DNA of 11,892 bases, from positions 1 through 11,892 of the forward strand of contig JAGVPF010000097.1 of the NCBI GenBank assembly GCA_020052325.1. The letters are read 5' to 3'. Under the pieces are notes generated by a model that worked only from the letters and a program-made list of their open reading frames with translations, ran no database searches and was not told where the DNA came from. The DNA is from an archaeon. GTDB lineage: Archaea; Micrarchaeota; Micrarchaeia; Anstonellales; Bilamarchaeaceae. Below, piece after piece: positions 6,339 through 11,892 of this stretch (the first letter of the stretch is position 1; every line of letters starts with the position of its first letter). The position numbers and the translations under genes were made by a program.

Positions 6339-7487
6339 ATGTCTCCTGATAACGACCCCTCATCAGTGCATAGAAGGCTTCGGGGCAAGATTTCCATCTG
6401 CGGGAAAGCGCCCATCAAGACGATATCCGACCTTGCGACGCTTTACACGCCCGGCGTGGCGAAGCCCTGCCTTGAAATCGCAAAGGACCGCAGGCTCGTC
6501 TATGAATTGACAATGAAGGGGAACACGGTAGCGATTGTGACCGATGGCACGCGCGTCCTTGGGCTTGGTGACATCGGCCCCGAAGCGGCCCTCCCGGTAA
6601 TGGAAGGCAAAGCGCTGATTATGCAGCAGTTCGCGGGCATCGACGCATTCCCGATTTGCCTGAACGAGAAGGACCCTGACCGGATTGTCGAGATTGTGAA
6701 GGCGATTGCGCCCGGATTCGGCGCCATCAATCTCGAGGACATATCCACCCCGAAAGTATTCCACATCGAAAAGCGCCTGACAGATGAGCTCGACATCCCG
6801 GTTTTCCACGACGACCAGCACGGCACGGCCATAGTGACGCTCGCAGGGCTCTACAACGCCCTGAAAGTCGTTGGCAAAACACCGGCGGGCGTCAAGGTCG
6901 GCATCGTAGGGGCGGGGAGCGCGGGATATGCGATATCCAAGCTCCTGCACGCCGCGGGCTTTTCCGACATCGTCGTATTCGACAGCAAGGGCGCCATCTC
7001 CGATTCCCGCAGCGACCTTGACCAGTACAAGCGCACTCTTGCAGGTTTCAACCGCTCGAGCTATGGCGGCCCCCTTGCGGGGTTCAAGGGAGCCGATATC
7101 ATAATCTCGGCTTCAATGCCCGGCGCTCTTTCGCATGAGACAATCCGGGCGATGAACAAGCCGAACATCGTCTTCGCGCTTTCCAACCCGACCCCGGAAA
7201 TCTCGCAAGATGAGGCGAAATCGCTCAACATCGACATATTCGGGACCGGGCGGAGCGATTACCCGAACCAAATCAACAACTCGCTCTGCTTCCCCGGATT
7301 CCTCCGGGCGCTTCTTGATTTGAGGGTAAGGAAAATCACCGACGGGATGAAAATAGCCGCCGCAAAGGGCATCGCCGGAGCCGTAAAGAAACCTTCCAAG
7401 GACAAAATCGTTCCGGATGCCTTCGACAAAAATGTCGTCAAGCGCATCCGCGAGGAAGTGGAAAAAGCCGCGGCAATTGGGTCGTAG
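6339..7487 (+). CDS. Malic enzyme (oxaloacetate-decarboxylating malate dehydrogenase), short form
   Basis: 382 residues, the compact prokaryotic/archaeal form without the C-terminal phosphotransacetylase-like domain of the larger bacterial MaeB. It converts L-malate to pyruvate and CO2 with reduction of NAD(P)+, using a divalent metal. Visible active-site elements are TLYTPGVAKPC with the probable general acid Tyr36, EGKALIMQQFAG with the probable general base Lys91, metal ligands in LEDISTPK (Glu133, Asp134) and FHDDQHGTA (Asp158/159), a Rossmann nucleotide loop VGAGSAG (190-196), ISASMPGAL, FALSNPTPE and GRSDYPNQINNSLCFPG. NAD versus NADP preference cannot be decided safely from sequence. 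It appears complete. With ppcA two genes upstream it could recycle C4 acids to pyruvate or make NADPH. The gene ends against the convergent Yip1-like gene across 47 nt. Confidence 0.95.
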   Translation: MSPDNDPSSVHRRLRGKISICGKAPIKTISDLATLYTPGVAKPCLEIAKDRRLVYELTMKGNTVAIVTDGTRVLGLGDIGPEAALPVMEGKALIMQQFAGIDAFPICLNEKDPDRIVEIVKAIAPGFGAINLEDISTPKVFHIEKRLTDELDIPVFHDDQHGTAIVTLAGLYNALKVVGKTPAGVKVGIVGAGSAGYAISKLLHAAGFSDIVVFDSKGAISDSRSDLDQYKRTLAGFNRSSYGGPLAGFKGADIIISASMPGALSHETIRAMNKPNIVFALSNPTPEISQDEAKSLNIDIFGTGRSDYPNQINNSLCFPGFLRALLDLRVRKITDGMKIAAAKGIAGAVKKPSKDKIVPDAFDKNVVKRIREEVEKAAAIGS

Positions 7488-7503
7488 GCTAATTGAACTG
7501 AAT

Positions 7504-7530
7504 GAAGAAAAAGAATATAAGAAAAAAGAA
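7504..7530 (-). terminator. T-rich terminator tract after the Yip1-like pair
   Basis: On the minus strand the 47-nt gap reads TTCTTTTTTCTTATATTC then TTTTTCTTC, just past the TAG of the membrane-protein gene. Oligo-T without a stem is typical of archaeal termination. On the plus strand the tract is A-rich, so it does not obviously end the malic enzyme transcript. Confidence 0.55.
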
Positions 7531-7534
7531 TCCT

Positions 7535-8296
7535 CTAGTTCAGGCCGCCGCTAGCCGCTCCCGCCGCGGTGGCCGCCGTCATGACGCTCATGAACCACGC
7601 AATCATCATGGCATAGATAAGCACGAAGATGACGACCATAAGCGCGCCAAGCAGGAAAATCGGCAGGATGACAACCCCGGCCGCCTTGACCGAACTGAGC
7701 TTGTGCACCTCTTTGAAAGCGAGGTACCTCAGGTACATCGAATAGAGCCCGAGCCCCATCGATACTAGGGATAGCGGGAAGCGGATGCACGATGCGCATA
7801 GGCCAATCACCGGCACCATCCCGAGCCATCCAAGCGGTATTGCAATAATGGCAAGAGGCAGGTAGATTATGAAAACCGCCAGGCCCGGGAGTGTCGAGGC
7901 ATTGAAATTCGCTTGCATATCACCTGTGCCCCCAAGCGCCTTCGCCACCGCTAATTCAAGGAGAGAATAAAGCAGGCAGAGAAATGGATATACTGTAAGG
8001 AGAACCAGCATTGCGGCGGCCATTATTCCATATACGAACAAGCCCACGCCGGCAGAAGTCACCGTCCCCAGCAGAACTGCCGGGCCCATGATGAGAATCA
8101 TGAATAGGAGGTCGAATGCCGTGATGACGTACAAATCCTTGATTCTCTGCCCGATTGAAACGTTGTCCTTTTTCACGGTCTCGGTCGGGTTCAGGAAGAA
8201 CTCCTTCCAGATTGCCGCCCTCTTGTAGGGAATCATCGCGACCCCGCGGTCCACGTACTTCATGTATTCAGATATCCAGTTGTCAACATCGCTCAT
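7535..8296 (-). CDS. Yip1-like membrane protein, second of a tandem pair
   Basis: 253 residues. A soluble N-terminus of about 55 residues (YVDRGVAMIPYKRAAIWKEF) precedes about five hydrophobic segments (about 58-82, 84-112, 135-160, 162-188 and 205-240), with the polar link LRYLAFKEVHKLSSVKAA before the last one. That layout, short polar N-terminus, five helices and a final HxLSxxKA-type loop, fits the Yip1 superfamily. Archaeal members are widespread but functionally undefined. It shares the N-terminal pattern PY-x4-A-x-W-x-x-F and SIGQRIKDLYV with the adjacent upstream gene, so the two are paralogues. The GAGGTG site for this gene overlaps the stop codon of that neighbour, giving a 9-nt gap and probable translational coupling. 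They probably form a hetero-oligomer (inference). Confidence 0.8.
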   Translation of the reverse strand: MSDVDNWISEYMKYVDRGVAMIPYKRAAIWKEFFLNPTETVKKDNVSIGQRIKDLYVITAFDLLFMILIMGPAVLLGTVTSAGVGLFVYGIMAAAMLVLLTVYPFLCLLYSLLELAVAKALGGTGDMQANFNASTLPGLAVFIIYLPLAIIAIPLGWLGMVPVIGLCASCIRFPLSLVSMGLGLYSMYLRYLAFKEVHKLSSVKAAGVVILPIFLLGALMVVIFVLIYAMMIAWFMSVMTAATAAGAASGGLN

Positions 8297-8301
8297 TGGA
8301 A

Positions 8302-8307
8302 CACCTC
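8302..8307 (-). promoter_or_regulatory. Shine-Dalgarno site overlapping the upstream stop
   Basis: The minus strand reads TGAGGTGTTCCAATG: the stop TGA of the first Yip1-like gene shares its last two bases with GAGGTG, which lies 5 nt before the next ATG. This suggests a terminating ribosome hands over to the second gene. Confidence 0.7.
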
Positions 8308-9040
8308 AGTGCGTAAGCGAAATAGCCATCATTCCGATATAAAACGCAAAATAAATCCCCGCATACAAGCCGATTTCAAGCAGAATCGCCCCGATGGTCG
8401 CAATCTTCGCATTTTTCGATGTCATGCCGTGGGCATGCTTCATCCCCCGATACTGGAGGTAGATGCAGTAGATGATGACCGCATACGTCAGGGGGCCGAG
8501 AAAAAACCCGATGATGATTGCATATGCGATGTACAGGGGGACCATTAGCACGATGTGGGCGCCGGAAGTAAGGACGAGGACCGAGACTGTTTCGGAATAG
8601 CTCCCCTTTCCGCCGAACACCTTCATGATGATGTGGTAGTATGCGCCGCGCAGCAGCAGGAAAACCGTCGGGTAAATAAGCGCCACCAGCAGCACGGCGA
8701 GAACCACGCCTGCCGTGAGAACCGGGTTCGTGATAAGCCCCAATGCCGCCACAAGCGTGCCCAGGCCGAGCATCATAACCCCGAAAATTGCCGCGATATA
8801 CCAGAACGCCAGGATGGAAAAAAGCAGTCCTAGGACATACAGCACATATGTGTCCTTGAGGCTCTGGCGGATGCTGCGCTTCTCCTTCAGCGCGTCCTCC
8901 ACCCTCCCGTCAGAAAACGCAATCCATGCAGGGACGGAGCCGTACGGAACCAGGCTGATTTTGTCGAATGCGAATTTCTTGTATTTTCCGGCCAGTTCCG
9001 CGAGACTCTTGTACCCTTCGCTGTCAGTAATCTGCGACAT
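8306..9040 (-). CDS. Yip1-like membrane protein, first of a tandem pair
   Basis: 244 residues with a soluble N-terminus (1-68) containing ISLVPYGSVPAWIAF and SIRQSLKDTYVLYV, matching the same positions in the neighbouring paralogue. About five hydrophobic segments follow (about 70-90, 92-115, 118-142, 160-196 and 215-240), and the loop HAHGMTSKNAKIAT before the last helix corresponds to the Yip1-type loop. There is no signal peptide or catalytic motif. A TATA-like box about 30 nt upstream of the ATG and the absence of a Shine-Dalgarno site suggest its own, nearly leaderless promoter, although the lyase gene ends only 37 nt away on the same strand. The role in the cytoplasmic membrane is unknown. 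Yip1 family assignment is by topology and loop pattern, so moderately sure. Confidence 0.75.
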   Translation of the reverse strand: MSQITDSEGYKSLAELAGKYKKFAFDKISLVPYGSVPAWIAFSDGRVEDALKEKRSIRQSLKDTYVLYVLGLLFSILAFWYIAAIFGVMMLGLGTLVAALGLITNPVLTAGVVLAVLLVALIYPTVFLLLRGAYYHIIMKVFGGKGSYSETVSVLVLTSGAHIVLMVPLYIAYAIIIGFFLGPLTYAVIIYCIYLQYRGMKHAHGMTSKNAKIATIGAILLEIGLYAGIYFAFYIGMMAISLTH

Positions 9041-9064
9041 CGGTAAATATTACTGGAAGAAAGC

Positions 9065-9075
9065 GTTTTTATTGG
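9065..9075 (-). promoter_or_regulatory. TATA-like box of the Yip1-like pair
   Basis: The minus strand reads CCAATAAAAAC, centred about 30 nt before the ATG at 9040. A second AT-rich element, GTAATATTTAC at 9043-9053, is too close to the start to act as a TATA box; it has matching ends (GTAA and TTAC) and might bind a factor. Confidence 0.35.
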
Positions 9076-9077
9076 CT

Positions 9078-10490
9078 TCACTTCTTCTTTACGCGGGCGA
9101 GTATCGCCTTGTCGATTTCCGCCGGGCCAATGGCGCTTGATATGACCTTTTCCAGGTCCTCGCTGTTCATGATGCCTTTCGAGACCACGAGTTCCCTGAG
9201 GCTAAGGTTCCTGGCATATGCCTCCTTCACAAGGTGCGATACCTCCTTGTAGCCGAGATATGGGTTCAGGGCGGTCGCGTAGCCGAACGAGCGGTCGAAG
9301 TTCTCCTTTGTTTTCTTCTCATCCACCCTAAGGCCGTCGATGCAGTGCTCCCGAAACATGGCCGAGGCCCTTTCAAGCAGGCCGGCGCTCTGGAATATGT
9401 CGTATGCGATTATCGGAGTCGCGAAATTCAATTCGAGCTGCCCCGAGTTCGCCGCGAGAAGGACGCCCTGGTCGTTCGCCATCGCCTGGAAGCATGCCAT
9501 GTTGACCGCCTCGGGTATCGAGGGGTTTATCTTGCCTGGCATTATGGAGGAGCCGGGCTCGACTTCCGGAAGAATGACCTCCGCAATCCCGGCTTTCGGG
9601 CCGGATGCAAGAAGCCTCAAATCGTTCGCAATCCGTGAAAGCGTGACCGCATACCTCCGGAGTGCTGCCGAAAGCTCGAGGAAATCGTTCATGTCCTGCG
9701 TTATCTCGATTCCGTCCTTGGCAATTCCAACATCCACCTTGCCCTCCTTCCTTATGAGCTCGGTGACCCGTTCCCGGAATTTCGGATGCGCCAATATCCC
9801 GCTCCCTATCGCGGTTCCGCCGACGCCGATTTCCCTGATTCCAAGGAGCGCCCTCTCAAGGGATTCCATGTCCTTCTCAATGGCGCGGGAATAAGCCAAA
9901 AACGCCTGGGAATACGTCATCGGCACGGCGTCCTGGAGGTGCGTCCTCCCGATTTTCATGACGCCTCCGCATCCGCCGGCTTTCTTTTCAAACGACGCTT
10001 TCAGCAGCCTGGCCTCGGCCATCGTTTTCGCGCATAGCCTCATGGACGCGATTTTTATCGCAGACGGCACCACGTTGTTCGAGCTCTGTGACATGTTGAC
10101 ATGGTTGTTCGGATGGACAAGCCTGTACTCGCCCTTCTTCCCGCCGAGATTCTCCTCCGCGCGGTTTGCTATGACCTCGTTGACGTTCATGTGGAGGGGC
10201 GTTCCGGCCCCGGCCTGGAAGGCGTCGAGGATGAACTGCGAATCCAGCTTTCCGCCAATCACCTCGTCCGACGCGCTTACAATCGCATCCGCGGTTTTCG
10301 GCGGAAGGACCCCAAGTTCCCGGTTCGCAATAGCCGCGCATTTCTTGATTAGCGCGACGGCGCGTATGAGCTCCATATTGACGGGCGTTCCGCTGAGGCG
10401 GAAATTCCCCGCCGCCCTTGCGGTGAACGAGCCGTAATAAGCGTCAGAAGGCACCTTGACCTTACCGATGAAATCCTCTTCAATTCTCAT
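9078..10490 (-). CDS. aspA: Aspartase/fumarase-family lyase, probably aspartate ammonia-lyase
   Basis: 470 residues, full length for class II fumarases and aspartases. It would deaminate aspartate to fumarate (or hydrate fumarate to malate). Aspartase-like features: N-terminus RIEEDFIGKVKVPSDAYYG, QDAVPMT, HVN rather than DVN after the PNN, NPSIPEAVN after the signature, and GQLELN. Fumarase-like: VNEVIANRAEE and VHPN. The family signature GSSIMPGKIN is at 313-322, and by alignment to E. coli FumC the A-site residues are kept: Thr97, Ser136, Ser137, Asn138, Thr183, His184, Lys320, Asn322. Odd: positions normally Asp-Lys-Asp nearby are Asn129, Met133 and Asn139, and GT-S/Q-x-N is GTPLH (96-100). 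Family is certain; aspartase over fumarase is a judgement. The start has GAGGT 7 nt upstream, and a 13-nt gap from the surface-protein gene suggests co-transcription. Confidence 0.8.
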   Translation of the reverse strand: MRIEEDFIGKVKVPSDAYYGSFTARAAGNFRLSGTPVNMELIRAVALIKKCAAIANRELGVLPPKTADAIVSASDEVIGGKLDSQFILDAFQAGAGTPLHMNVNEVIANRAEENLGGKKGEYRLVHPNNHVNMSQSSNNVVPSAIKIASMRLCAKTMAEARLLKASFEKKAGGCGGVMKIGRTHLQDAVPMTYSQAFLAYSRAIEKDMESLERALLGIREIGVGGTAIGSGILAHPKFRERVTELIRKEGKVDVGIAKDGIEITQDMNDFLELSAALRRYAVTLSRIANDLRLLASGPKAGIAEVILPEVEPGSSIMPGKINPSIPEAVNMACFQAMANDQGVLLAANSGQLELNFATPIIAYDIFQSAGLLERASAMFREHCIDGLRVDEKKTKENFDRSFGYATALNPYLGYKEVSHLVKEAYARNLSLRELVVSKGIMNSEDLEKVISSAIGPAEIDKAILARVKKK

Positions 10491-10497
10491 CGTGCGG

Positions 10498-10502
10498 ACC
10501 TC
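10498..10502 (-). promoter_or_regulatory. Shine-Dalgarno site of the lyase gene
   Basis: GAGGT on the minus strand, 7 nt before the ATG at 10490, lying in the 13-nt gap after the surface-protein stop. No TATA-like box precedes the gene, which supports translation from a polycistronic mRNA started upstream. Confidence 0.55.
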
Positions 10503-10503
10503 T

Positions 10504-11154
10504 TCATCCTTTTTTCAAAGCGAGCGACAGTGCCAGCAACGCGAGTCCAATCGCCCCCGGGCACGCGGACGCCCCGGGCTCCCCATGGCCATCGGGCTGG
10601 GGTTGTCCGGTATTATTTTCCGGAGGCTGCGGCTGGGCGGGCGGCTTCGTGTCGTTTGCAGGCACGGTCGCATTCCCCGGTGGCGTTACATTCTGGGGGG
10701 CGGTCTGGTTCGCTGAGCCTGTTTCATTGTGCGTCTGGGGCGGCTCGGAAGGGGCCGGCGGCGCTTCAAAGCATTTCTTGTATGCGAATTCGATTTCCCT
10801 GCTCTGATAGCCCTGCTTGTCAACCCTCAGGATGAACATCGCGTTCAGGAAGCGGATTGTCCCCGGGACCGGAATTGTGGCTTTGCCGCTGATATCCGTC
10901 TTTCCGGGGTTCGGAAGCGCCTGGTATGTGTAATCAGTATAGAACAGGTACGTCATCGCGCCCTCAAGGGGCCCTCCGGTTTCGTTCGAAGCGACCCCTA
11001 TCATGACGTTCTTGGCGTCGCAGTCCACGCTGATATCCACATCGAGGGTGGGCAGGTTCTCGTTCCCGGTATCGTGAACCCCCAGGTATGCGGGCTTGAC
11101 AGTGAATGCGGCAGCCAGCCCCATTATCAGCAGCGCGATGAATAACCTCTTCAT
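10504..11154 (-). CDS. Secreted N-sequon-rich surface protein with C-terminal membrane anchor
   Basis: 216 residues from the ATG at 11154, chosen because MKRLFIALLIMGLAAAFTVK is a textbook signal peptide; the longer in-frame start at 11184 would put it inside and overlap the neighbour's stop. Residues about 25-130 form a beta-rich, Ig-like or carboxypeptidase-regulatory-like domain with two Cys that could pair (VDCDAK and YKKC). Residues about 133-195 are a Pro/Asn/Thr/Gln linker with six N-X-T sequons (NET, NQT, NVT, NAT, NDT, NNT), apt for archaeal N-glycosylation. The end, ACPGAIGLALLALSLALKKG, is a C-P-G motif, a hydrophobic helix and a short basic tail, like a stop-transfer or sorting signal. 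It therefore stands out from the membrane on a glycosylated stalk. It follows the Cys-rich repeat gene by 10 nt. Function unknown. Confidence 0.8.
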   Translation of the reverse strand: MKRLFIALLIMGLAAAFTVKPAYLGVHDTGNENLPTLDVDISVDCDAKNVMIGVASNETGGPLEGAMTYLFYTDYTYQALPNPGKTDISGKATIPVPGTIRFLNAMFILRVDKQGYQSREIEFAYKKCFEAPPAPSEPPQTHNETGSANQTAPQNVTPPGNATVPANDTKPPAQPQPPENNTGQPQPDGHGEPGASACPGAIGLALLALSLALKKG

Positions 11155-11164
11155 AGAATCACTT

Positions 11165-11892
11165 TCACTTCTCGCACTTTCCATCCTTGCATATGTATGC
11201 CGTCGGGCAGTTGAACGTCGAATTGACGATCTTATTTTCGTCGCAGTAATACTCCATGCCCGTGTCTGGTCCGGTGCAAGTGTCCTTCTTGAGCACGTCG
11301 CCCTTGTTCACGCCGCCCTGCTTGAATATGGAATATCCGTCATCTGAATCAGTGCACAAATCCTCCCTGCAGGAAGCCTGGACACAGCGGTATTCGGGCC
11401 CGCATTCGACGTCCATGCTGATGAATCCGCCGAAGCTGCACTGGTATTCCCTGAGCCTGCGGCCGTCGAGGCACTTGTCAAGGTATTCCGCCACAATCAA
11501 TCCGTTCTTCACCAGGACCTTGCCCTCATTGTATATGTCGTATCCGGCATCAGTCTCGGTGCAGTTCCCGGTGATTTTTATGCACCTGCCCATCTCGCAC
11601 CCGTACCCTGGGGCGCAGTCCGTATCCTCGTACCTGGCTCCCTGGTCGCAGTAGTATTCGCGCACCTTCTTGTTGTCGACGCACGAGTCCTCGAACGTGT
11701 TGCCGGAGGCGTTGACCGAGCCTTTCGTGTAGGCGTCCCTCCCGTCGCTGTCATGGCAGTCCGGGTCAGGAATCGGGGGCATCTCCAATACGCATGCGCC
11801 GTCATGGCATTCAAGGCCTTCCGCGCACGGAATCGTCTCCTTCTGGGCTATCGTGCCGTTGCAGTGGTATTCCTCCACGGATTCGAATACGA
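11165..11892 (-). CDS. Cys-rich repeat surface protein (5' partial)
   Basis: The frame runs open into the window edge, so the N-terminus is missing; a GTG at 11878 is internal, since VFESV before it continues the repeat pattern. About 242 residues remain. They consist of three whole and one partial repeat of 63-69 residues with six Cys each. Each repeat begins C-x-[DE]-[ST]-D, has a middle [RM]EY-x-C, and ends C-x(3)-[YLA]-x-C-x(2-4)-C. Similar repeats are common in DPANN surface proteins. The regular Cys pattern implies disulphides and an extracellular place; at least four N-X-S/T sequons (NGT, NAS, NCT, NST) agree. There is no C-terminal hydrophobic anchor, as the protein ends just after the last Cys (KCEK), so it would be held by its N-terminus or by other surface proteins. 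Function unknown; adhesion is a guess. Confidence 0.8.
   Translation of the reverse strand, partial: VFESVEEYHCNGTIAQKETIPCAEGLECHDGACVLEMPPIPDPDCHDSDGRDAYTKGSVNASGNTFEDSCVDNKKVREYYCDQGARYEDTDCAPGYGCEMGRCIKITGNCTETDAGYDIYNEGKVLVKNGLIVAEYLDKCLDGRRLREYQCSFGGFISMDVECGPEYRCVQASCREDLCTDSDDGYSIFKQGGVNKGDVLKKDTCTGPDTGMEYYCDENKIVNSTFNCPTAYICKDGKCEK
11168..11356 (-). repeat. Cys-rich protein repeat 3 (C-terminal)
   Basis: 63 residues starting CTDSDDGY and ending GKCEK, with six Cys. It has MEYYC at the middle position where the others have REYYC or REYQC. The sequence after C1 (DSDDGYSIFKQGGV) aligns with repeat 2. Confidence 0.7.
11357..11563 (-). repeat. Cys-rich protein repeat 2
   Basis: 69 residues starting CTETDAGYDI, with six Cys and the middle motif LREYQC. 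It is slightly longer than the others because of an insertion (VLVKNGLIVAEYLDKC) between C1 and C2. Confidence 0.7.
11564..11758 (-). repeat. Cys-rich protein repeat 1
   Basis: 65 residues starting CHDSDGRDAYTKG, with six Cys and the middle motif VREYYC. Upstream of it (11759-11892) is the end of an earlier repeat, with EEYHC, IPC, LEC and GAC, followed by a Pro-rich joint EMPPIPDPD. Confidence 0.7.

Noticed and set aside
5146..6363. Long open frame of 405 codons on the minus strand
   Set aside because: It lies entirely antisense to the ATP-cone kinase, whose domains are clear. Its translation is His/Val/Leu-rich with no family motif, as expected from third-position G/C bias.
6363..6950. 195-codon minus-strand frame
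   Set aside because: It is antisense to malic enzyme, overlaps its catalytic motifs, and shows no recognisable protein.
9340..9894. 184-codon plus-strand frame
   Set aside because: It is antisense to the lyase gene; composition is Ser/Arg/Pro-rich and no ribosome site or family pattern is seen.
11155..11184. Ten-residue N-terminal extension of the surface protein
   Set aside because: It would overlap the neighbour's stop and bury the clear signal peptide that begins at the ATG at 11154.
1..11892. CRISPR array, insertion sequence, prophage or toxin-antitoxin pair
   Set aside because: No regularly spaced direct repeats, transposase motifs, terminal inverted repeats or short toxin-like pairs were found. 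The only repeats are protein-level Cys-rich repeats.

Overview
This window reads as part of a small archaeal genome, most likely a DPANN lineage; Micrarchaeota or a relative is my best guess, from gene style only. The archaeal evidence is an archaeal-type PEP carboxylase (PpcA), AT-rich TATA-like boxes about 25-32 nt upstream of several start codons with no room for a long leader (leaderless transcripts), GAGGTG Shine-Dalgarno sites at internal or coupled genes, T-rich tracts after genes, and surface proteins with many N-X-S/T sequons and Cys-rich 'C-x-D/E-S/T-D-G' repeats of the kind common in DPANN archaea. I see no rRNA, tRNA, CRISPR array, transposase or prophage gene. Genes are densely packed and the longest gap is 117 nt.

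Layout. 1-1424 (+): the 3' part of a long coiled-coil protein with a Lys-rich tail, then a putative lipoprotein. 1421-3159 (-): an acidic-tailed winged-helix regulator with its own TATA box and a 13-bp palindrome beside it, preceded in transcription order by an overlapping pair made of a six-helix membrane protein (TTG start) and a 103-residue protein whose C-terminus resembles the ribosomal stalk (aP1/aP0) tail. 3229-7487 (+): ppcA, an ATP-cone/nucleoside-kinase fusion and a short malic enzyme, each with its own promoter-like box. 7535-9040 (-): two tandem paralogous Yip1-like membrane proteins. 9078-11892 (-): a probable three-gene run of a Cys-rich repeat surface protein (cut by the window edge), an N-sequon-rich surface protein with a C-terminal anchor, and an aspartase/fumarase-family lyase.

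How the genes may work together. PEP carboxylase makes oxaloacetate from PEP, malic enzyme takes malate to pyruvate and CO2, and the lyase connects aspartate (or malate) to fumarate. Together they outline a small C4-acid node between glycolysis and aspartate/nucleotide metabolism, with a nucleoside kinase carrying a nucleotide-sensing ATP-cone between two of them. No malate dehydrogenase is visible here, so the node is incomplete within this window. The two surface-protein genes and four membrane or lipoprotein genes concern the cell envelope. I did not find a clear new defence or mobile system. The most unusual items are the kinase fusion, the stalk-like tail, the divergent second shell of the lyase active site, and the possible operator at the regulator gene.
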